The notes under the pieces: generated by a model | The model's database searches: none | Told to the model about the DNA's origin: nothing | The model's input: the letters and a program-made list of their open reading frames with translations, nothing else | Made by a program: the position numbers and the translations under genes | Assembly: GCA_963711495.1 (NCBI GenBank) | Contig: CAVQEK010000004.1 | Location: 2,294,001-2,358,000 of the forward strand | DNA from: CAVQEK01 sp963711495 | GTDB taxonomy: Bacteria; Bacteroidota; Bacteroidia; Cytophagales; Cyclobacteriaceae | DNA length: 64,000 nt | Reading direction: 5' to 3' | Shown: piece after piece, positions 26,233 to 34,898 of the stretch | Layout: every line of letters begins with the position of its first letter | Numbering within the stretch: the first letter of the stretch is position 1

Positions 26233-27084
26233 CTAAAGAAATTTGCCACCGGTCATTGATTCACTGATCGCCCAGAGCATTTTTTCATTGGATTCAGTCA
26301 TAAATGGATGACTGGGATTTTCAGGTTTTTTCTTCACAAAGTATTCTCCGTTGTGCGTTGCAGCGTCAGCAGAAGTGGCCAGGAAAATACTGGTTTCAGC
26401 GCCTTTTTCAGGTGTCAAAAGAAATGGTCTTATTAATTTAACCATAAAGGTTATAACACCGCCGGAGTTTCGGCCAAAATTTGTGCCCACTACACCCGGA
26501 TGTACGCAATTCGTGGTGATGTTGGGATGTGAACCCAGGCGTCGTGCTAATTCCCTGGTAAACATGATATTGAATAATTTGGAATTGCTGTACGCTTTCA
26601 TCGGTGAATAGTCCTTCTCCAACTGTAAATTCTTAAAGTCGGGTTTGGCCATTTTATAGGCGGCTGAAGCAACGTTAATTATCCTGGCTTCTTCACTGAG
26701 TATCAATTTATCAAACAGTAACCTGGTAAGTAGAAAAGGCCCCAGGTGATTGATCGCCAATGTCAGTTCGTAACCTTCGCTGGATGTTTGGCGATTATTG
26801 CCCAAAACCAATCCTGCATTATTGATCAAAATATCAAGTTTCGGATAATGTGTATTAAACCAGTTTGCTGCTTTCGATACACTGGTTTGATCAGACAAGT
26901 CTGCGATTAGCATGTCCACTTTATCATTTTTACTGGCTTTTGTGATTTCATGGCAAACGCGGTCTGTTTTTTGGCGATCCCTGCCGAACAATACCACATG
27001 ATGTCCTTGTTTTGCCAGTTCAGTGGCAGTCACCTTTCCGATGCCGGAAGTGGCCCCGGTAACCAAAATTGTTTTTCTATCCAT
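26233..27084 (-). CDS. Short-chain dehydrogenase/reductase (retinol dehydrogenase-like)
   Basis: A 283-residue classical-size SDR. The cofactor motif is GATSGIGK (residues 9-16), LINNAG is conserved, and the catalytic Tyr and Lys occur in AYSNSKLFN. The arrangement NHLGPFLLTRLL and NCVHPGVVGTNFGR is typical of the WW-oxidoreductase / retinol dehydrogenase group. It starts one base after the stop of the quinone oxidoreductase gene, so both belong to one operon with the dienelactone hydrolase. The substrate is unknown; a carbonyl or quinone-derived compound would fit the neighbours. Confidence 0.87.
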   Translation of the reverse strand: MDRKTILVTGATSGIGKVTATELAKQGHHVVLFGRDRQKTDRVCHEITKASKNDKVDMLIADLSDQTSVSKAANWFNTHYPKLDILINNAGLVLGNNRQTSSEGYELTLAINHLGPFLLTRLLFDKLILSEEARIINVASAAYKMAKPDFKNLQLEKDYSPMKAYSNSKLFNIMFTRELARRLGSHPNITTNCVHPGVVGTNFGRNSGGVITFMVKLIRPFLLTPEKGAETSIFLATSADAATHNGEYFVKKKPENPSHPFMTESNEKMLWAISESMTGGKFL

Positions 27085-27085
27085 G

Positions 27086-28060
27086 TTAATAATCCTTAAT
27101 TTTCAAGATGATCTTGCCAATATGTTCACTGCTGTCCATTAATATGTGTGCATTGGCAACATCATTGAGCGCAAAAGTTTTATAGACTACAGTACGAAAT
27201 CGTCCATTCACCAGCATGGGCCAAACCATTTGTTCCGCTTCTGCAACCAGTTCGGCTTTAAAATCATCGTCTCTTGGACTGAGCATGCTACCCGTAATAG
27301 TAACTCTTTTACGCATGATTTCCATGATATTAATTTGAGATTGAATGCCACGCATGCCAGCGATAAAACACAGCCGGCCTTCCGGGTTTAATAGCCGAAT
27401 ATTTTTTTCAGTATAGTCACCCCCGATATAATCCAGAATGACGTCCATCCCGATTTCCCCAAAGATGTCTTCAAAATCCAGTTTTTTATAGTTCACACAC
27501 TCTTCAGCGCCAATTTCTTTACAAAATCCGCATTTTTTATCACTCCCTGCCGTAGCATAAACTTTGGCACCAAATTCACTGGCGAGTTGAATGGCCGTGA
27601 TACCAATGCCACTGGTGCCGCCATGGACCAGAAAGTTTTCTCCCCCTCTTAATTTCATTCTTTGAAACACATTACTCCAAACCGTGAGAATGGCTTCTGG
27701 TAATGAAGCTGCCTCTGCAAAGGGCATGTTCGCTGGTATGGGCATGCAATGCCGGTGGTCTGCCAGGGTGTATTCTGCATAGCCACCATTCCGTATCAAA
27801 GCACACACCCGGTCTCCCGGAGACCAGCGTATCACACCGGGTCCACAGGCCGAAACAACCCCGGCCACTTCCAGACCGAGTATGTCCGCATTCACGGCGG
27901 ATTTGTCATACTTTCCTTGGCGCATCAATATATCGGCGCGATTGATCCCGGCGGCTTTGGTTTCGATCAAAACCTGTCCCGGACCGGGAGATGGCTGTTG
28001 CCTTTCCTGGATTTCGAACACTTCCGGCCCGCCCGGGGCCGTAACGACCATGGCTTTCAT
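27086..28060 (-). CDS. NADPH:quinone oxidoreductase, zinc-independent MDR family
   Basis: A 324-residue medium-chain dehydrogenase/reductase: MKAMVVTAPGGPEVFEIQERQQPSPGPGQVLI, AAGINRADILMRQGKY and the NADPH motif HGGTSGIGITAIQLA, all typical of quinone oxidoreductase (QOR/PIG3-like) enzymes. Zinc ligands of alcohol dehydrogenases are absent. It would reduce quinones or enones with NADPH. It lies between the dienelactone hydrolase (52 bp upstream) and the SDR (one base downstream). Confidence 0.88.
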   Translation of the reverse strand: MKAMVVTAPGGPEVFEIQERQQPSPGPGQVLIETKAAGINRADILMRQGKYDKSAVNADILGLEVAGVVSACGPGVIRWSPGDRVCALIRNGGYAEYTLADHRHCMPIPANMPFAEAASLPEAILTVWSNVFQRMKLRGGENFLVHGGTSGIGITAIQLASEFGAKVYATAGSDKKCGFCKEIGAEECVNYKKLDFEDIFGEIGMDVILDYIGGDYTEKNIRLLNPEGRLCFIAGMRGIQSQINIMEIMRKRVTITGSMLSPRDDDFKAELVAEAEQMVWPMLVNGRFRTVVYKTFALNDVANAHILMDSSEHIGKIILKIKDY

Positions 28061-28112
28061 AACAGATAATTTTGAATATTCATTGAACTAAATAGCAATA
28101 ATTTTATCCCAC

Positions 28113-28817
28113 TTATCCCAGCTTATTCTTTAAGAAATTAAGGGTCAATGCCCAGGCTTCTGAAGCAGCTTGTGGGTGGTAACTGGCGCGTTCATCACAA
28201 TTAAATCCGTGACCGGCGTAAGAAATTGTGACATTGATGTACGGTTTACCTGCTTTGGTCAGGGCGTCTGTAACGGTGTTTACATGTTCAGGTGTAATGT
28301 GTTGGTCCTGGCCTCCCCAAAAGAAAAGATGCGGTGCATGCAACGATGCAGCCCTGTCGGCTAGCGTATGCGTGCGTGCTCCGTAGTAGGAAATGCCTAC
28401 TATTATCGGTAACTCCAGGTTGGCCAAAAATGAGATCCTGCCTCCCAGACAAAAACCAATGCTGGCAATTTTATCCTTTTTTACATTAGAATGATGGTTG
28501 AGCCAGTTGTAAGTTGCATCCAGGTCTTTTTTAAGCCCGTCTTCTGTTAAGGCGCTGATGTGCTCTCTTGTCGCGGTAAAATCAGTATAGTCGCATTCAA
28601 ATCCGGGCGCTGTTCGATGGTACAATTCCGGTGCGATCACGGCATATCCCGCTTCAGCCAATCGGTCGGCAACATTGCGGATGTGGTGGTTGACACCGAA
28701 AGCCTCCTGCAACAGTATTATTCCCGGGAAAGGCGAAGATGTTTTGGGCATTGCGGTATAACATGGCATGGTTGATTGATCGTCAATTTTTAAGGAGATT
28801 TTTTGATTATCTGTCAT
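28113..28817 (-). CDS. Dienelactone hydrolase family protein
   Basis: A 234-residue alpha/beta hydrolase. The triad is visible: Cys123 in GFCLGG, Asp171 in GGQDQHI and His203 in AGHGF, which is the Cys-Asp-His set of dienelactone hydrolases rather than a Ser esterase. The EAFGV block near residue 40 is also conserved. It hydrolyses dienelactones or similar ester bonds in aromatic-compound or carbohydrate breakdown. It is the first gene of a three-gene operon with a quinone oxidoreductase and an SDR, which suggests a small oxidative-detoxification unit. Confidence 0.87.
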   Translation of the reverse strand: MTDNQKISLKIDDQSTMPCYTAMPKTSSPFPGIILLQEAFGVNHHIRNVADRLAEAGYAVIAPELYHRTAPGFECDYTDFTATREHISALTEDGLKKDLDATYNWLNHHSNVKKDKIASIGFCLGGRISFLANLELPIIVGISYYGARTHTLADRAASLHAPHLFFWGGQDQHITPEHVNTVTDALTKAGKPYINVTISYAGHGFNCDERASYHPQAASEAWALTLNFLKNKLG

Positions 28818-29097
28818 TATCTAAGAATTTATAAATATTGTTCATGGATCCGAAAGAAAATACTGATGGGCAAGAAAAGGTCTTGATATTCAAAAATGCT
28901 GCTTTCGTGTATGTCGTAAACAAATTCACGAAATATTAACAAAACTCACGGCATGCTGTTTAAAGTGACGCCTATAATTTTAAGGATTACGGTAAAGAAA
29001 TGTCTTCAAAAATCTTGTTCCGGGAGCAATTTTGGATCCACGATTTATGCTAAGGATTTTTATTTACCCGTTTAACTCTGTATTCAATTGGATGGCT

Positions 29098-29540
29098 TTA
29101 TCTCATTTTCAGTTTTTCAATGATCTCTTTTGAGGCTTTAACGGGCGATCCGCAGTCAAATGGTGGTTTCAGGTCTTACTCCATAGTAAGCTGGATAATC
29201 TGAACCGCTTGGTCTCCGGCAATTTTACTCGTTAAATACAAGGCATGTCTATCCCTGCTGATACTCCGGCCGATGTTATGAACTTGCCATCTTCGACATA
29301 CCGCGCTTCTTTGATCACGACATCGAAATTTCGCAACTGTTCTTTGAGTTTCCAATGTGTTGTACAAATTTTGCCAATTTACGATCTTGCTTGTGCCGGG
29401 AGCAAAGAACCTGAACAAACAGAAATGTTCTACTTTGTTGTGCCGTTTATCTCTTGAAGCCAATCTGTTAAATCATGATTGTTTAAAATGGCATCTATCC
29501 CAAAACCTCCGGGAATTAATACAATGTCAGTTTGTGTCAT
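29098..29540 (-). pseudogene. Decayed DJ-1/PfpI (GATase1-like) gene
   Basis: Reading leftward from the ATG at 29540, one frame gives TDIVLIPGGFGIDAILNN, then VCSGSLLPAQA, TTHWKLKEQL, and VEDGKFITSAGVSAGIDM, the conserved blocks of the DJ-1/PfpI family, including the nucleophile-elbow Cys in VCSGS. The frame is broken by TAG (29430-29432) and TAA (29379-29381). A one-base deletion after GIDM shifts the rest (ALYLTSKIAGDQAVQIIQLTME), and another TAA (29176-29178) precedes DLKPPFDCGSPVKASKEIIEKLKMR, which ends at 29098. The N-terminal strand of the fold is missing, cut close to the 3' end of the adjacent permease gene. Four independent lesions make a non-functional relic likely. Confidence 0.85.
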
Positions 29541-29550
29541 TTCGCGAACG

Positions 29551-32235
29551 TTATTCCATTTTTAAGGAATTGATCGGATTTTTCCTAGAGGCGCGGATTG
29601 TCTGCGTTCCGATGGTCAATAATCCCAGGGCCAATAAAAAGATGATCCCCAACGAAATGGTGCCGAAACCAAAGCCAACCCGATTGGGAAGTTTCTCCAG
29701 CCAGAAATTATTGACAAAATAACTCAGTGGTGTGCCAATGGCTATCGAAATGGCCAATATTCTCAGGAATTCTTTGGAAAGCAGGAAAGCGAGACCAAAA
29801 TCTACCGCCCCCAACACTTTTCTGATAGCGACCTCTTTCGTTCTTCTTTCGACAGCATAAATGGCCATGCCCAGCATACCGAGGCAGGCGATGGTGATGG
29901 CGAGAAATGCTATGAAACTGAGGATGGAGACAAGGTCGAAAATACCCTGATTGGTGGCAGCCAGTTGGTCGTCATAAAATTCGTATTCGAAAGGATGCAC
30001 CGGGTCAATTGTTTTCCACTTTTTTTCCAATGCTTTTACAACCGGCATTTTATCCGTGGATGCAATTTTCACATTCAGATACTGGAAGGTCTCAGGGCGA
30101 TTGCGAATGATCATTGGGCGTATCTTATCCGTATTGATTGGCATATCATATCGGAAATCGGCGACTACACCAACTACTTCCAGCAGGTCACCGCCCCACT
30201 TCGATGCCAGCATCAAGCCCAAAATATCGTTGGGATTTTGATAGCCAAAGGCATGCACAGCAGCTTCATTGACAAGTATGGAATGACTATTTGACTGGTT
30301 TTCTGATGGTAAAGATCTCCCGGCGATGAGAGGGATATCCATATTATTGGCAAAATGCTCATCCGCATTCAATATCCTGCAATCTTTGAATTCGTCGTTA
30401 CTGCCCTCCTCTTTCAATTGGGTGCCGTTGGATGTTCCGCCGGCGGGGATGACATCGGATGCTGAAATGGCGGAAACACCTAAAACAGTGCTTAATTCGT
30501 TGGAAACCATTTGGTAGTCATGACCCTGGAGTTGGACATTGACAATATTTTTTGGGTTGAATCCATAATCGAAATGCATGAAGTGCTTGAATTGGTTCAA
30601 TATCAAGATAGACGTCGTAATAAAAAACAATGAAATAACGAACTGAACGACGCTGAGCACTTTTCGCAGCCGGGGCTTTCCCGAACTGATGTGGTCGGGG
30701 TTTTTAAGCGCCTTGCCGGGTTGATAGGTCGACATGTGTAATGCGGGATAAAGGCCTGCGATTAAACCGATCAACAGGGCAAATCCAATGAAGATGACAT
30801 ACACTGACAAGGAATCGGGGAGTTCAAAGCTCAGGAACTGATTGACCCAAAGGCCGAGAAAAGCAGACCTCAGAATAAATAACAATCCGGTAGCCATGAC
30901 CAAAGCCAGGAGCGCTGTAATGACAGACTCACTGAGGAATTGGAAAACCAATGCCCTTTTGTTGGCACCCGTAACTTTGCGGATCCCTATTTCTTTTACC
31001 CTGGTAAGTGCCCTGGCAACCGACAAGTTCACATAATTCAGGCAAGCCGATATCATAATAATTGCAGCGAGAAAATACAGGAAGTAATACCCGACCCGTG
31101 GCATACGATTGTTGGTGTCATTGGCGTACAATCTCATCTGTACATCATTCAGGTTTTGGGCCCGAAGTTTTAGCCCTTTGGTTTGTTCCGATTCAATATT
31201 GGCATATTTGTGTTTTACGAGATTGCTCAAGGCGTTATTTAAATCATCTTCAGTTTTACCCGGAAGAAGGAGTGCATAAGTGTAAGTCCGCCAGTAATAA
31301 GCCCAGTTATTGGTACGGTCTTCAAATTTGTCTTCGGCATACAAGGAAGGTAAAGTGGCCGCAGAAACCAATGCGTCAAATTCCAGGTGGGACTTATATT
31401 TCGATTCATCGATAACGCCCTTCACGGTAAAACTTCCCCATGCATTGGGTGATGATTTGGCACTATCGGATTCTTGTGGAAAAGACAATTGACCATTTGC
31501 GAAGTCGATTGTTTTGCCAATAGGATTTTCATTGCCGAATAGTTGCTTGGCCAATTTTTGTGAAATGATTAAGGACCGGGGCGCCAGAAGGGCGGTATTT
31601 TTATTGCCTTTTTCTAATTCAAAGCTGAAAACGTGGAAAAAAGAAGAATCCGCAAAATAACCGTGCATTTTAACGACCTTTTGATCATAAATGACGTCGC
31701 CGTCCACGCCGGGTGTAAGGTGCGTGGTTTCCTCAATGAAGGGGTACTCAGCTTTCAAAGCCGCCGCCAGTGGAAATGGCGACGTTGCGTATGGCTGCCT
31801 TGAATTTTCGGGATCGGTGAGGATCCGGTAAATACGGTTTTTATTCACCTGAAACGCATCATAACGTTTCTGGTCTGCGATCATCATGATGATCAACATG
31901 CATACCGACATAGCCACGGCAAGGCCAAAGACATTGATGAATGAGAATGCCTTGTACTTCAGGAGATTCCTGATGCTTGTTTTGAAATAATTTTTAAACA
32001 TACCATAGTTGTTTGTAGTTCTGAATCCTTTAGCAGGCTTTATGATCCCTGGCCTGAAAAGCAACAATACATCGGCGATAAATTTTATATCCGCTTTCCG
32101 TTCCCCATAATTTTCCAGTCTTTCCTGGTAAAGTTCCATCAAATCCCCTTCGATATAATTCTTCAAGTCCGGATGGCAGAACCACCGGAAGAACCAGAGG
32201 AAAAGTTTCGGGGGATTGTGATAAAATTTTTTCAT
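29551..32235 (-). CDS. FtsX-like ABC transporter permease with prefix domain, array member 5
   Basis: An 894-residue protein. Residues 1-66 are the permease prefix domain (PPKLFLWFFRWFCHPDLKNY, then DLMELYQERLENYG and LLLFRPGII). After a variable linker, a Met at residue 79 begins the classical permease: TM1, a MacB-like periplasmic domain (about 115-290), an FtsX domain with three helices (about 375-500), and a second half with the same order ending near 894 (EVAIRKVLGAVDFGLAFLLSKEFLRILA). The RVKEIGIRKVTGA motif sits before TM2. Such proteins pump peptides, lipids or lipoproteins, or act as mechanotransmitters, with an ATPase encoded elsewhere. It is last in the PadR-led array, 3 bp after the previous gene. 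Confidence 0.87.
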   Translation of the reverse strand: MKKFYHNPPKLFLWFFRWFCHPDLKNYIEGDLMELYQERLENYGERKADIKFIADVLLLFRPGIIKPAKGFRTTNNYGMFKNYFKTSIRNLLKYKAFSFINVFGLAVAMSVCMLIIMMIADQKRYDAFQVNKNRIYRILTDPENSRQPYATSPFPLAAALKAEYPFIEETTHLTPGVDGDVIYDQKVVKMHGYFADSSFFHVFSFELEKGNKNTALLAPRSLIISQKLAKQLFGNENPIGKTIDFANGQLSFPQESDSAKSSPNAWGSFTVKGVIDESKYKSHLEFDALVSAATLPSLYAEDKFEDRTNNWAYYWRTYTYALLLPGKTEDDLNNALSNLVKHKYANIESEQTKGLKLRAQNLNDVQMRLYANDTNNRMPRVGYYFLYFLAAIIMISACLNYVNLSVARALTRVKEIGIRKVTGANKRALVFQFLSESVITALLALVMATGLLFILRSAFLGLWVNQFLSFELPDSLSVYVIFIGFALLIGLIAGLYPALHMSTYQPGKALKNPDHISSGKPRLRKVLSVVQFVISLFFITTSILILNQFKHFMHFDYGFNPKNIVNVQLQGHDYQMVSNELSTVLGVSAISASDVIPAGGTSNGTQLKEEGSNDEFKDCRILNADEHFANNMDIPLIAGRSLPSENQSNSHSILVNEAAVHAFGYQNPNDILGLMLASKWGGDLLEVVGVVADFRYDMPINTDKIRPMIIRNRPETFQYLNVKIASTDKMPVVKALEKKWKTIDPVHPFEYEFYDDQLAATNQGIFDLVSILSFIAFLAITIACLGMLGMAIYAVERRTKEVAIRKVLGAVDFGLAFLLSKEFLRILAISIAIGTPLSYFVNNFWLEKLPNRVGFGFGTISLGIIFLLALGLLTIGTQTIRASRKNPINSLKME

Positions 32236-32238
32236 GGG

Positions 32239-34896
32239 TTATTCTGAGCGTAAACTTTTTACAGGGTCCATCAAAGCTGCTCGGAGAGCTTGGTAACTTA
32301 CCGTTAAAAGCGTGATCAACAAGGCTCCGGCCATTGTAATAGCAAATACCCACCAGGAAATTTCCGTACGGTAGGTATAGCCGGTCAGCCATCGGTGAAG
32401 AAGGTACCATGCAGGGGGAATGGCAATCAGACACGACAATCCGACGAGCAAGACGAAATCCTTTGACAGCATTTGCCAGATGCCGGTGACCGTTGCTCCC
32501 ACCACCTTCCGGATCCCGATTTCCTTTGTGCGTTGCTCAGCCACATAAGCGATCAGGCCGAACAAACCGAGACATGAAATGAAAATGGCGAGTGATGAAA
32601 AGATACCCGATAACTTACCAATCCGTTCCTCCTGGCTGAACTTTAATGCATATTCTTCATCGACGAATTTGTAGTCGAACAGAGCGGACGGCACAATAGC
32701 ATCGAATGCCGCCTTTATCCGCGTCAGCGCTTCACGCGTACCCAGCGCGGGGTTTATCCGGATATGCATTTGTGCCTTTGCATTGTCGCTGTAATAAAAT
32801 AAAGTCGGCTGTACTGGTTGATAGGGGGATTCCATAACAATGTCCTGCGCTACACCGATGATCGTTTTCGATGATAAGAAATTCCCGAATTCATCCACAT
32901 CGATAAATTCCTGTCCGACAGGATCCTTCATACCCATGTACTTTGCGGCGGCTTCATTGATAATTATCGAAGAAATTGTATCGGCACCAATTTCCGGTGA
33001 GAAATCGCGTCCTGCCGTTATTTTCCACCCTACAGTCTTACCGAATTCCGGCGATACGCTGCAAAGAACAAATTCAGCGTCGAAGTTTAGGTCTTTGCCC
33101 TGCCATTGGTAGCCACCCGCTATCATATTGATACGTGTCAGGGAAGTGGAAGACGTTGCGACATCCTCCACGGCACCCGAGTTGAGCAATTCCGTTTTCA
33201 GGACATCAAGCTTGTTGGCATACACCGGGTCATTCATGAAAACGGTAATCAACCCCTGCCTCGAATAGCCCATAGGCCGGTTCTGTGCATATTGAATTTG
33301 CTTGTAAACCACCAGTGTCCCGATAATCAGTATCACAGATACGGAAAACTGAACCACCACCAGTCCCTGACGGAAAAGTGCATTGAACCGGCCTGTCCGG
33401 ATCACGCCCTTCAATACTTTCACCGGGCGGAAAGAGGACAGGTAAAATGCCGGGTACAATCCAGCCAGTAAACCGGTGAGGAAAACAAATCCCATTGCCA
33501 TCACCCAGAATCCCGGATTATTAAAGGGCAGTGCTATGTTCTTTTCGGCAATTTCGTTGAAGCCATTGTGCAGTAACATTAACAGGATGAGCGAGAGGGC
33601 AAATGCGACCATGGTGATCATGTAGCTTTCGGTCAGAAACTGCATGACGAGTTGACCGTCCATCGAACCCATCGTCTTCCGTACTCCTACTTCGCGGGCC
33701 CGCCGTTCCGAACGTGCGGTGGTAAGGTTCACGAAGTTGATACAGGCAAGCAGGAGCACAAAAGCACCGATAATTCCGAACAGCCATACAAAAGTGATGC
33801 GGCCACCGGACGGATGACCGTTTTTGAACTCCGAATAAAGATGCCAAGTGCTCATCGGTATCACCTGTACATAAGGTTTCTCCGATTCGATTGTTGTGTA
33901 AAAATCCTGCGGTATGTTTTTCGCATAAAGATCATGTATGCCCGCATTGGCCTCTTCCATGCTGACACCAGGTCTCAGTTGAACATACACATTGACAAAA
34001 TTTGTTACCCAATCATTTTCCCTGTGATTGATCCATGCTTTCAACAAGAACAACAGTTGCCAGGGCGCAAAGAACTGCACGTCCCTGAAATGGCTGTTTG
34101 AAGGAATATCATCATATACTCCGGTCACTTTGGCTTCAACCTTGTTGTTAATACGCAACACCTTGTTTATGGGGTCGGTATTGCCAAAAAAGGCTTTCGC
34201 CAACGACTTCGACAGGATGATGGAATGAGGATCCTGAAGACTTTGATATGATCCGCTCAGCATCTTTAAAGAAAGCATATCGGGCCCACCTTCTTCAATA
34301 AATTCTCCTTTACGCCCGAATTTTTTGTCATCGTCGGAAAGAGTAAATTCCTCATTCATCCACCAAGCCATCAGCACACGGTCAAAATATTGTGAGTAAT
34401 TGTTCTTCAGTGTAGCGCCTACCGGGAACTCCAGACCGTAATCACCTTCAATGGTATGCTTTTGCTGGTCGATATCGCCATGCCATACCTGGGCTATTTG
34501 TATATAATTCTTATGCCATGTATTGAATGATAACTCATCGTGAATCCATAAACCGATTAAAATGGCGACGGTCATTCCGGCCGTAAGTCCTGCCACATTC
34601 AGGAAGGAATACATTTTACGTTTCAGCATATTCCTCCATGCGATTTTTAAATAATTCCTGAACATATCATATTGGTTTAAATTGTAATTTGATGACGGCC
34701 GGATAATGCCAGGTCTGAACAACAGCAACACATCCATTACAAATTTTATATCCGCCCTTCTTCTACCATAATTTTCCAACCTTTCCTGGTACAATTCCAT
34801 CAAATCCCCTTCGATATAATTCTTCAAGTCCGGATGGCAGAACCACCGGAAGAAGCGGAGAAAGAGTTTAGGGGGCCGCGATGTGATCTTTTTCAT
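32239..34896 (-). CDS. FtsX-like ABC transporter permease with prefix domain, array member 4
   Basis: An 885-residue protein with the prefix domain (residues 1-66), an internal Met at 78, then the two FtsX/MacB-like halves. The signatures RAREVGVRKTMGS and RTKEIGIRKVVGA mark the cytoplasmic loops of each half. In the permease part it is most like array member 2 (37548-40166): both have YLKIxWRN, GMxVAxxIGLWIxxELS, YIQIAQV-like and VPxSTWHLYxEFKNG-like blocks, pointing to a duplication within the array. It is spaced 2 bp from the upstream gene. No ATPase lies nearby. Confidence 0.88.
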   Translation of the reverse strand: MKKITSRPPKLFLRFFRWFCHPDLKNYIEGDLMELYQERLENYGRRRADIKFVMDVLLLFRPGIIRPSSNYNLNQYDMFRNYLKIAWRNMLKRKMYSFLNVAGLTAGMTVAILIGLWIHDELSFNTWHKNYIQIAQVWHGDIDQQKHTIEGDYGLEFPVGATLKNNYSQYFDRVLMAWWMNEEFTLSDDDKKFGRKGEFIEEGGPDMLSLKMLSGSYQSLQDPHSIILSKSLAKAFFGNTDPINKVLRINNKVEAKVTGVYDDIPSNSHFRDVQFFAPWQLLFLLKAWINHRENDWVTNFVNVYVQLRPGVSMEEANAGIHDLYAKNIPQDFYTTIESEKPYVQVIPMSTWHLYSEFKNGHPSGGRITFVWLFGIIGAFVLLLACINFVNLTTARSERRAREVGVRKTMGSMDGQLVMQFLTESYMITMVAFALSLILLMLLHNGFNEIAEKNIALPFNNPGFWVMAMGFVFLTGLLAGLYPAFYLSSFRPVKVLKGVIRTGRFNALFRQGLVVVQFSVSVILIIGTLVVYKQIQYAQNRPMGYSRQGLITVFMNDPVYANKLDVLKTELLNSGAVEDVATSSTSLTRINMIAGGYQWQGKDLNFDAEFVLCSVSPEFGKTVGWKITAGRDFSPEIGADTISSIIINEAAAKYMGMKDPVGQEFIDVDEFGNFLSSKTIIGVAQDIVMESPYQPVQPTLFYYSDNAKAQMHIRINPALGTREALTRIKAAFDAIVPSALFDYKFVDEEYALKFSQEERIGKLSGIFSSLAIFISCLGLFGLIAYVAEQRTKEIGIRKVVGATVTGIWQMLSKDFVLLVGLSCLIAIPPAWYLLHRWLTGYTYRTEISWWVFAITMAGALLITLLTVSYQALRAALMDPVKSLRSE

Positions 34897-34898
34897 TT

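Noticed and set aside
32289..32304. TTGGTAACTTACCGTT inside the array member 4 gene, similar to the dispersed repeat core
   Set aside because: It is coding sequence and the match does not extend beyond the short core.
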